Shown here: piece by piece, positions 1 through 5,363 of the stretch
Position numbering within the stretch: the stretch's first letter is position 1
Layout: each line of letters opens with the position of its first letter
The notes under the pieces: generated by a model
What the model saw: the letters and a program-made list of their open reading frames with translations, nothing else
The model's database searches: none
Told to the model about the DNA's origin: nothing
Assembly: GCA_947178245.1 (NCBI GenBank)
Contig: CAMWXO010000097.1
Span: 1 to 5,881, forward strand
DNA from: an uncultured Porphyromonadaceae bacterium
Lineage (GTDB): Bacteria > Bacteroidota > Bacteroidia > Bacteroidales > Muribaculaceae
Direction: 5' to 3'
DNA: 5,881 bases
Position numbers and translations under genes: made by a program

Positions 1-577
1 ATACCTCTCGGCAAAGCAATTGAAGCAGCTTCACATTGCGGAGACTGAGAAATATGCCCACGTGACATTCTTCTTCAACGGCGGCCGCGAGGCTCCCTTT
101 GAAGGTGAAGACCGTATTCTCGTGCCTTCTCCCAAAGTGGCGACCTACGACCTGAAGCCCGAGATGTCGGCTCCCGAAGTGACCGAGAAGCTCGTCGAGG
201 CCATCGACTCGGAGAAATATGGATTTATCGTGGTCAATTTCGCAAACGGCGACATGGTGGGCCACACCGGAGTGTATCCCGCCATTCAGAAAGCTGTTGA
301 GGCTCTTGACGAGTGCGTTAAGAAGGTGGTGACGGCCGCCCTCGCCCACGGATATGAGAGCATCATCATCGCCGACCACGGCAACGCCGACCATGCAATG
401 AACGAGGACGGCAGCCCCAATACGGCCCACTCGCTCAATCCGGTGCCTTTCATCTATATCGGCGACAAGAACGCCAAGGTGAAAGATGGCCGTCTGGCCG
501 ATGTGGCTCCTTCGCTGCTCCACATCCTCGGACTCCCGCAGCCCAAGGAGATGACCGGTGAAAATCTTATAAGTTGA
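1..577 (+). CDS. gpmI: 2,3-bisphosphoglycerate-independent phosphoglycerate mutase, C-terminal part (5' truncated by window edge)
   Basis: Cytoplasmic glycolytic enzyme that interconverts 3- and 2-phosphoglycerate using Mn2+. The frame is already open at base 2, so the gene starts outside the window and 191 codons are visible. Seen: the I-A-E-T-E-K-Y-A-H-V-T-F-F-F-N-G-G block near the start of the fragment, then G-D-M-V-G-H, then A-D-H-G-N-A-D, then a downstream His. The spacing of the metal ligands (Asp84, His88, Asp125, His126, His143 of the fragment) exactly matches D403, H407, D444, H445 and H462 of the Geobacillus stearothermophilus enzyme. Lys17 falls on its substrate-binding K336. By that alignment the fragment covers about residues 320-510 of a family of roughly 510 aa, so the C-terminus is complete. 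The TTG at base 20 is an internal Leu codon, not a start. No T-run terminator follows directly; a hairpin lies 15 nt after the stop. Confidence 0.97.
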   Translation, partial: YLSAKQLKQLHIAETEKYAHVTFFFNGGREAPFEGEDRILVPSPKVATYDLKPEMSAPEVTEKLVEAIDSEKYGFIVVNFANGDMVGHTGVYPAIQKAVEALDECVKKVVTAALAHGYESIIIADHGNADHAMNEDGSPNTAHSLNPVPFIYIGDKNAKVKDGRLADVAPSLLHILGLPQPKEMTGENLIS

Positions 578-591
578 AAAATATGATCGAT

Positions 592-616
592 GATTCTTCC
601 CGGCCGGGAGAGAATC
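592..616. repeat. GC-rich inverted repeat (hairpin) between gpmI and the nucleotidase gene
   Basis: The left arm GATTCT-TCCC (592-601) pairs with the right arm GGGA-AGAATC (606-616), with one bulged G at 610. The loop is GGCC (602-605), and the central ten bases CCCGGCCGGG form a perfect palindrome. The stem is 10 bp. No T-run follows (the next bases are TGACATAATAAG), so it is not a classic intrinsic terminator. It could instead attenuate read-through, protect an mRNA 3' end after processing, or be a protein-binding palindrome. It fills much of the 57-nt spacer, whose remaining bases show no clear Bacteroidota promoter. Confidence 0.5.
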
Positions 617-634
617 TGACATAATAAGTCAGCT

Positions 635-2203
635 ATGATCAAGAAGATATTGCTCATTTTATCGTGCGTTGCGGCGACCATGCAGGTCGCCGCACGCGAT
701 TTAACCATACTGCATACCACCGACACCCATTCGCTGATCATGCCCGACAAAGACGGCAGGGGAGGGGTGCTCCAGCGCAAGGCCATCATCGACTCGGTGA
801 GGGCGGCAAACCACGATGTGATCCTGATCGATGCCGGCGATAAGGTGCAGGGATCGCTCTATTTCAAATTCTTCAAAGGCGATGTGGAGTATCCGCTACA
901 GAACATGCTCGGGCTCGACTTCTCGATTCTGGGCAACCATGAGTTTGACAATGGTCTCGAAAGTCTTGCAGAGAAGGAAAGGATGCTGACCGCGGAGCGT
1001 CTTTCCACCAACTACGATTTCACCGGCACTGCGGCCGAAGGGCTGTTCAAGCCCTACGCCATCAGGAAGATAGGGGGAAAGAAGATCGGTTTTATCGGCA
1101 TCAATATCGATCCCTCGTCGATCGTGGCCCAGCCTAACTATGAGGGCATGAAATTCAGAGACGTCTTGGAATCGGCAAATGAGACCGCCGCATTCCTCAA
1201 GCACAAGAAGGGCTGCGATCTGGTGGTGGCGATCTCGCACATCGGATATACGAAAGATAATGACAAGACCACTGATCCGGAACTCGCTGCGGGCTCGAAA
1301 GATATAGATATCATCATAGGCGGCCACAGCCACACGCTGATAGATCCGGCCCACCCCGAGCAATATCCCTCGCTCGTGGAGAACGCCGAGGGGCGCCCGG
1401 TGCTTATAGTCCAGACGGGCAAAAGCGGCAAATATCTCGGCCAGATCAAGATAGATCTCGACCGGATCGGTAAAGACACCCCGGCCGACTACCGTTACAG
1501 TCTGATAGAGGTGACCGATCGCTTCCCGGACGCATCGCTCGATCCTGAGATGAAGGCATTCATTCAGCCTTTCACAGATAAGCTGACCGAAATCACGGGA
1601 GATGTCATTGGCAAGTCTGCTCTTGACCTCAGGAATGCCACCCGCACGGGTGCATTCCCTAACTGGACTGCCGATTTCGGAATGTGGTATGGTAATCTTG
1701 TGCTTGACTCCATCAGGCAGGTTAATCCCGACACTCCCGGTCTCGACCTGTCGATAATGAATGTGGGAGGGATAAGGAATACTATACTGAAGGGCAACGT
1801 CACCAAAGGCGACATCATGAACACCTTCCCATTCAGCAACCGCTATGTGGTGATGCGCATAAGCGGGCGTGACCTGCTCGAGACCCTGCGGGTGGCTGCC
1901 GGCAAGGGTGGCGAGGCGGTCAGCGGGAATGTGCGTGTGGTGAGCGATGCCAAAGGGAATATGCTGCATGCCTCCGTCGGACTTGACGAGATAGATCCGG
2001 AGCGTATCTACACCGTAGGCACCATCGACTATGTGGCCTGGGGCAACGATGATATGAAAAGCATGGCCAACGGGGAATGGATATTTGCCGACGATCCGGA
2101 ACTGTGCGTGCCAATAATGAGATATGTGGCCGCTCACGAGAGGCTCGGGCTTCCGCTTCAGGCCGATTCCTCGCCGAGGTTCATATATTTGGAGGAGGAA
2201 TAA
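635..2203 (+). CDS. Exported bifunctional metallophosphatase/5'-nucleotidase (UshA/CD73-type, two domains)
   Basis: Likely an exported enzyme that removes phosphate from nucleotides or related phosphoesters. Residues 1-20 form a signal peptide (two Lys, hydrophobic core, V-A-A before Arg21 as a signal peptidase I site); Cys11 is too early and lacks a good lipobox. Residues about 22-275 are a calcineurin-like metallophosphatase domain: D-T-H (Asp30, His32), D-A-G-D (Asp69), G-N-H-E-F-D-N (Asn101, His102, Asp105), S-H (His202) and G-G-H-S-H-T (His231, His233). Together these give the full two-metal site and the His/Asp dyad. Residues about 320-500 are a 5'-nucleotidase C-terminal domain with N-V-G-G-I-R (Asn376, Arg381), F-P-F-S-N (398-402), and Tyr466/Asp472, which align with the nucleoside-stacking Phe and the Asp of CD73. 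Parts of this domain diverge: the usual E-S-x-L-G-N element and G-G-D-G are altered. At 522 aa the length is normal for the fused form. The ATG follows an A/T-rich leader with no Shine-Dalgarno. The GH3 gene starts 9 nt downstream, suggesting an operon. The exact substrate is not determinable. Confidence 0.92.
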   Translation: MIKKILLILSCVAATMQVAARDLTILHTTDTHSLIMPDKDGRGGVLQRKAIIDSVRAANHDVILIDAGDKVQGSLYFKFFKGDVEYPLQNMLGLDFSILGNHEFDNGLESLAEKERMLTAERLSTNYDFTGTAAEGLFKPYAIRKIGGKKIGFIGINIDPSSIVAQPNYEGMKFRDVLESANETAAFLKHKKGCDLVVAISHIGYTKDNDKTTDPELAAGSKDIDIIIGGHSHTLIDPAHPEQYPSLVENAEGRPVLIVQTGKSGKYLGQIKIDLDRIGKDTPADYRYSLIEVTDRFPDASLDPEMKAFIQPFTDKLTEITGDVIGKSALDLRNATRTGAFPNWTADFGMWYGNLVLDSIRQVNPDTPGLDLSIMNVGGIRNTILKGNVTKGDIMNTFPFSNRYVVMRISGRDLLETLRVAAGKGGEAVSGNVRVVSDAKGNMLHASVGLDEIDPERIYTVGTIDYVAWGNDDMKSMANGEWIFADDPELCVPIMRYVAAHERLGLPLQADSSPRFIYLEEE

Positions 2204-2212
2204 TCGACGCTT

Positions 2213-3418
2213 ATGATACGCCTCTCCCTTCTTTCAGCTCTTTCAGCCGCGATGATCATGGCCGGGGGATGCCGGCGTTCCGCCGCCCCCGTGGCTCCTG
2301 ATGACGCTTGCCCCGCCGACTCTCTTGCCGAGGTTTCCGCACCTGACGCTGCCCTGATTTGGGCTGATTCCATCATAGCAGGCATGACTCTTGAGGAAAT
2401 GGCCGGGCAACTCGTGATGCCGGCCGTGTACTCAAAAGCCGACCGGGTCTCGATCCGCTCGCTCGGTGAGTATGTCGCCGACTGCAAGATAGGGGGAGTG
2501 GTGCTTCTGAAGGGCACCTCAGATGCGGCGAGGATAATCAGCGACACGCTCTCGGCCATGATGAGGGTGCCTCCTTTCGTGGCTATCGATGCCGAATGGG
2601 GGCTGGCGATGAGGCTTGAAGACATGCCTCGATATCCCCGCAACGGTAAGATCTCGCCGAAGGTGGAAGAGGAGCTGATGTATGACTACGGTTATGAGGT
2701 GGCGCGCGAGAGCCGCACCTCGGGCATCAATATGGTGCTCGGCCCGGTTCTTGATGTGCTCCCGAAAGGGAAGTCAGACCCCGGCGGCGTGATAGGGTCG
2801 CGCAGCTTCGGAAGCGATCCGGAACGGGCGGCACGCCTCGGATGCGCATACGCGAGGGGTGTGGAAGACGGCGGCGCCATAAGCGTGGCCAAGCATTTCC
2901 CGGGTCACGGCAGTGCTGACGCCGACTCTCACGTGCGGCTGCCCGAGGTGAGGAAATCGCTCACCCATCTCGAAAAAGAAGATCTCCTGCCTTTCCGCCG
3001 CTATATAGATGCAGGGCTGAGCGGAGTGATGACGGCGCATCTCCACGCTCCCGCGCTCGACAGCGTGGTGCGCCCCGTGACCGTATCGCCCGAAGTGCTT
3101 GATTCCCTGCTCAGGAAGCGGATGGGTTTCACCGGTCTGGTGATCACCGATGCCATCAATATGCGGGGAGCCGGAGGGGCGTCGGCAGCCGATGCCATCA
3201 TTGCCGGGGCCGACCTGGTTCTCGCCCCGTCGGATACGCGCACCGAGATAGCCGGCATCTGCAATGCCGTGAGACGCGGACAGTTAGATTCCTCCGTGCT
3301 CCGCGACAGGGTGAGGCGTGTGCTCAGATATAAATACGTATTCCTTATGGAAGATGAGTTCAGGCGTGCCGCCGACCCGGAAGAGGCGGCAAGGATCGGA
3401 AGAAAACTGCTTGATTGA
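2213..3418 (+). CDS. Lipoprotein glycoside hydrolase family 3 enzyme, NagZ-type beta-N-acetylhexosaminidase
   Basis: Predicted to hydrolyse terminal beta-linked N-acetylhexosamine, plausibly from peptidoglycan fragments or glycans. Residues 1-19 are a hydrophobic signal ending in the lipobox-like A-G-G-Cys20, followed by an Ala/Pro/Asp-rich linker to about 45. The (beta/alpha)8 catalytic domain spans about 48-385. Markers are G-M-T-L-E-E-M-A-G-Q-L (57-67), I-D-A-E-W-G with M-R (125-134), G-S-R-S-F-G-S-D-P (195-203), the NagZ signature K-H-F-P-G-H-G with D-S-H (227-240), and I-T-D-A (311-314). By homology the Asp238/His240 dyad is the general acid/base and Asp313 the nucleophile. At 401 aa it contains only the catalytic domain, with no C-terminal beta-lactamase-like or second GH3 domain. 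Classical Gram-negative NagZ is cytoplasmic; this copy should sit in the envelope. No acidic surface-export signal follows Cys20 (next are Arg-Arg), so a periplasm-facing position is the better guess. It begins 9 nt after the nucleotidase; a GGAGGAGG stretch at 2191-2198 is 14 nt before the ATG, rather far for a Shine-Dalgarno. Confidence 0.92.
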   Translation: MIRLSLLSALSAAMIMAGGCRRSAAPVAPDDACPADSLAEVSAPDAALIWADSIIAGMTLEEMAGQLVMPAVYSKADRVSIRSLGEYVADCKIGGVVLLKGTSDAARIISDTLSAMMRVPPFVAIDAEWGLAMRLEDMPRYPRNGKISPKVEEELMYDYGYEVARESRTSGINMVLGPVLDVLPKGKSDPGGVIGSRSFGSDPERAARLGCAYARGVEDGGAISVAKHFPGHGSADADSHVRLPEVRKSLTHLEKEDLLPFRRYIDAGLSGVMTAHLHAPALDSVVRPVTVSPEVLDSLLRKRMGFTGLVITDAINMRGAGGASAADAIIAGADLVLAPSDTRTEIAGICNAVRRGQLDSSVLRDRVRRVLRYKYVFLMEDEFRRAADPEEAARIGRKLLD

Positions 3419-3437
3419 GATGTCCTTTCCTGAACAT

Positions 3438-3473
3438 TTTGACAATAGCGATTGTTGTATTAGTATAAATTAG
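3438..3473 (+). promoter_or_regulatory. Probable Bacteroidota-type promoter for the winged-helix gene
   Basis: TTTG at 3438-3441 fits the -33 element, and TAAATTAG at 3466-3473 matches five of the six defined bases of the -7 consensus TAnnTTTG. The gap is 24 nt, longer than the usual 19-21, so the exact pairing is uncertain. The overlapping TTGACA (3439-3444) and TATAAA (3464-3469) also resemble a sigma70 promoter, with a 19-nt spacer. A start shortly after 3473 would give a leader of about 45-50 nt to the ATG at 3528. I saw no clear terminator after the GH3 gene, so read-through from upstream is also possible. Confidence 0.4.
3442..3455. repeat. Short perfect dyad ACAAT-AGCG-ATTGT inside the promoter spacer
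   Basis: Two 5-bp arms are separated by AGCG, with possible extra G-T pairs outside. There is no T-run after it, so it is unlikely to be a terminator. It lies between the candidate -33 and -7 elements upstream of a small winged-helix gene, where an operator might lie. A chance dyad of this size is also quite possible. Confidence 0.3.
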
Positions 3474-3527
3474 ACACGATAACCGCTATAGGATTTGAGG
3501 ATTCCGTAGCACAAAATTAATAAAAGT

Positions 3528-3737
3528 ATGACGATAGAATCAATTGGAACATGGGCCGGAGAAGTTTACAAGGCCCTGGAGAAAGCCGATGATCGTGCAC
3601 TCGGTCTGAAGCAGCTGAAGAAAGCAACCAAACTCAAGAAAGATGAACTGATGGCTGCCTTCGGATGGCTTGGACGCGAAGGAAAAATCTCCCTCGCCAC
3701 TAACGACGAAGAAATCATCGCGGCCCTCGTAGGCTGA
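3528..3737 (+). CDS. Small winged helix-turn-helix protein (DUF2582-like, 69 aa)
   Basis: A small, probably cytoplasmic protein of the winged-helix type common in Bacteroidota (DUF2582, recognised from memory rather than by search). What is seen: an N-terminal helix with W-A-G-E-V-Y-K-A-L (residues 9-17), a Lys-rich segment L-K-Q-L-K-K-A-T-K-L-K-K (27-38) suited to the first part of a helix-turn-helix, E-L-M-A-A-F-G-W-L-G-R-E-G-K-I (40-54) as the second helix leading into the wing, and an acidic/hydrophobic C-terminus. There is no signal peptide or membrane segment. The ATG follows an A-rich leader (ACAAAATTAATAAAAGT), typical for well-translated Bacteroidota genes. Codon choice is tidier than in the flanking genes, with many GAA, AAA, CTG and CTC and only one ATA, which hints at high expression. 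It appears monocistronic: own promoter upstream and two terminators downstream. DNA binding and targets are unproven. Confidence 0.85.
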   Translation: MTIESIGTWAGEVYKALEKADDRALGLKQLKKATKLKKDELMAAFGWLGREGKISLATNDEEIIAALVG

Positions 3738-3752
3738 TATGAAAATTTCAGG

Positions 3753-3784
3753 GCATGATGCTTGCAGGCATTGTGCTTTTTTTT
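3753..3784 (+). terminator. Intrinsic terminator 1 after the winged-helix gene
   Basis: The 9-bp stem GCATGATGC (3753-3761) pairs with GCATTGTGC (3768-3776), including two G-T pairs, around a 6-nt loop TTGCAG. It is followed at once by eight Ts (3777-3784). It lies 15 nt after the stop codon, the classic layout. Confidence 0.88.
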
Positions 3785-3788
3785 GTCT

Positions 3789-3827
3789 GACTTCGCAAGG
3801 ACATCTGTCTTTACGGGGTCTTTTTTT
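3789..3827 (+). terminator. Intrinsic terminator 2, in tandem with the first
   Basis: The outer stem GACTTCG (3789-3795) pairs with CGGGGTC (3814-3820), with two G-T pairs. A single C/A mismatch (3796/3813) follows, then the inner stem AAGGAC (3797-3802) pairs with GTCTTT (3807-3812) around the loop ATCT. Seven Ts follow (3821-3827). Only four bases separate it from terminator 1, so it probably backs up termination of the winged-helix transcript and shields the peptidase promoter downstream. Confidence 0.78.
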
Positions 3828-3837
3828 GCCGCGCATT

Positions 3838-3869
3838 ATTGGCCGATTCAAAACTTTTGGTTAATTTTG
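3838..3869 (+). promoter_or_regulatory. Bacteroidota-type promoter for the M24 peptidase gene
   Basis: TAATTTTG at 3862-3869 is a perfect match to the -7 consensus TAnnTTTG. ATTG (3838-3841), a one-mismatch -33 element, lies 20 nt upstream, the expected spacing. It sits just after the double terminator and 55 nt before the ATG at 3925. The predicted leader, starting near 3875, contains a small hairpin (ATCCC-TGCG-GGGAT, 3878-3891). No other gene is evident between 3738 and 3924. Confidence 0.7.
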
Positions 3870-3924
3870 TGGATGGAATCCCTGCGGGGATATCGCGCTT
3901 ATCACAATTGCAAATTATTCCAAT

Positions 3925-5304
3925 ATGTTTTCACCCGACACTTACGTCAGCCGCAGGGCTGAACTGAAGAAACGTCTCGGCAAAGGTCTCGTGCTGCTTC
4001 TCGGCAACGACCTCGTGGGGATGAACTATCACGACAACGAATATGAATTCCGCCAGGATTCCACCTTCCTGTATTATTTCGGCCTCCGCCACGACGGACT
4101 CAACGCCGTGATAGATATAGATAATGACCGCGACATACTTTTCGGCGACGAGCTCACCATCGATGCTATCGTATGGACGGGCAACCAGCCCACCCTGCGG
4201 GAGCTCGCTGCCAAGGCCGGTGTCGGCGATGTCAGGCCCTCGTCTGAACTGAAGCCCTATCTCGACAGAGCACGTGCAGCCGCCTCGCCAATCCATTATA
4301 TACCTTATTATCGTGCCGATCACGAGCTTAAACTCCTAAGTCTGCTCGATCTGCAGCCCGGGGGCGCGGTGCCGTCGGTGCCGCTTATCAAGGCTGTCGT
4401 AGACATGCGCAACCATAAGAGCGCCGAGGAGATAGCCGAGATAGAGAAGGCCTGCACGGTGACGGCGATGATGCACAAGGCCGCGATGAAGGCCGCCCGG
4501 CCCGGGATGAAGGAATATGAGATGCGCGCCATCGTGGAGAAGGTGGCTATGGAAAACGGTATGCGTTGCTCATTCCCGACTATCGCCACGGTGCACGGCG
4601 AGATCCTTCACAATCATTCCTACGACAATACTCTCGAGTCGGGACAGTTGTTCCTGCTCGATGCGGGAGCGGAGACTCCCATGGGATATGCTGGCGATAT
4701 GTCGTCTACCTCTCCGGTAGACCTTCGCTATACCGAACGTCAGAAAGTGATCTACGACCTTCAGCAGGCCGCCTCACGCGCTGCCGTAGCCATGCTGCGT
4801 CCCGGAGTGCCTTTCAGGGAGGTGCATCTGCAGGCTGCCCGCACTATCGCATCCGGACTCAAGGATCTCGGAATAATGAAGGGTGACGTGGATGAGGCTG
4901 TCGTTGCCGGTGCGCACGCGATGTTCTTCCCTACGGGTCTCGGCCACATGATGGGTCTCGACGTGCATGACATGGAGAATCTCGGAGAGGTGTGGGTCGG
5001 CTACGACGGAGAGCCGAAATCGACTATGTTCGGCCTGAAATCGCTGCGTCTGGCGCGCCCGCTCGAAGAAGGATTCGTATTCACCATAGAGCCGGGCATC
5101 TACTTCATGCCCGAACTCACTGCTCTCTGGAAAAGCGAGGGGCAGCACAAGGATTTCATCAATTATGCCGAAGCGGAGAAATGGCTCGGTTTCGGAGGTG
5201 TGCGTAATGAAGAAGATTATCTCATCACGTCGGGCGGTCACCGCAGGCTTGGCCCGGGCATCCCGATGACGACTGAAGAGGTGGAATCACTCAAATATTC
5301 ATAA
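3925..5304 (+). CDS. M24 family metallopeptidase: aminopeptidase P/prolidase-like protein
   Basis: Predicted to cleave the bond next to proline, either releasing the residue before Pro from peptides (Xaa-Pro aminopeptidase) or splitting Xaa-Pro dipeptides. There is no signal peptide, so it is likely cytoplasmic. Residues about 4-140 are an AMP_N-type N-terminal domain (R-R-A-E-L-K-K-R-L near the start, F-R-Q-D-S-T-F-L-Y-Y-F-G-L at 42-54). Residues about 165-445 are the pita-bread catalytic domain. Two-metal ligands are visible: Asp246 (L-L-D-A-G-A-E), Asp258 (Y-A-G-D-M), His341 (G-L-G-H-M-M-G-L), Glu389 (T-I-E-P-G-I-Y) and Glu429 (G-V-R-N-E-E-D); His348 is also conserved. The distances Asp258-His341 (83) and Glu389-Glu429 (40) equal those of human prolidase (D287-H370, E412-E452). 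In E. coli PepP the last interval is only 23. At 459 aa the length suits either type. The start is supported by the good N-terminal match and the promoter 55 nt upstream. dnaB follows about 59 nt later without an obvious promoter or terminator, so the two may be co-transcribed. Confidence 0.93.
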   Translation: MFSPDTYVSRRAELKKRLGKGLVLLLGNDLVGMNYHDNEYEFRQDSTFLYYFGLRHDGLNAVIDIDNDRDILFGDELTIDAIVWTGNQPTLRELAAKAGVGDVRPSSELKPYLDRARAAASPIHYIPYYRADHELKLLSLLDLQPGGAVPSVPLIKAVVDMRNHKSAEEIAEIEKACTVTAMMHKAAMKAARPGMKEYEMRAIVEKVAMENGMRCSFPTIATVHGEILHNHSYDNTLESGQLFLLDAGAETPMGYAGDMSSTSPVDLRYTERQKVIYDLQQAASRAAVAMLRPGVPFREVHLQAARTIASGLKDLGIMKGDVDEAVVAGAHAMFFPTGLGHMMGLDVHDMENLGEVWVGYDGEPKSTMFGLKSLRLARPLEEGFVFTIEPGIYFMPELTALWKSEGQHKDFINYAEAEKWLGFGGVRNEEDYLITSGGHRRLGPGIPMTTEEVESLKYS

Positions 5305-5363
5305 TCAAGAACTTGGAGCAGAACTCAAATTCCCGGAAGTGGCAGAGCAGGGCGGCCGCCCCG

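Noticed and set aside
20..577. TTG at base 20 as a start codon giving a 185-aa protein
   Set aside because: The frame is open upstream to the window edge, and the residues before it continue the GpmI alignment, so this is an internal Leu codon of a truncated gene.
592..616. The spacer hairpin as an intrinsic terminator of gpmI
   Set aside because: No T-run follows the stem, so I recorded it only as an inverted repeat.
896..2137. Long (413 codon) minus-strand open frame opposite the nucleotidase gene
   Set aside because: The + strand frame has complete metallophosphatase/nucleotidase motifs and a signal peptide. The antisense frame shows no recognisable domain, is rich in His/Arg/Ile as expected from the complement of these codons, and has no promoter.
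2191..2198. GGAGGAGG as a Shine-Dalgarno for the GH3 gene
   Set aside because: It lies 14 nt before the ATG, farther than a functional site normally is, and it encodes the C-terminal Glu codons of the upstream protein; Bacteroidota rarely depend on such sites.
3540..3851. Minus-strand open frame (103 codons) over the winged-helix gene and terminators
   Set aside because: It is antisense to a well-supported small gene and crosses the terminator hairpins; the composition is that of a shadow frame.
3762..3962. Small + strand open frame (66 codons) between the winged-helix gene and the peptidase
   Set aside because: It runs through both terminators and the promoter and overlaps the start of the peptidase gene; it has no plausible leader or recognisable protein pattern.
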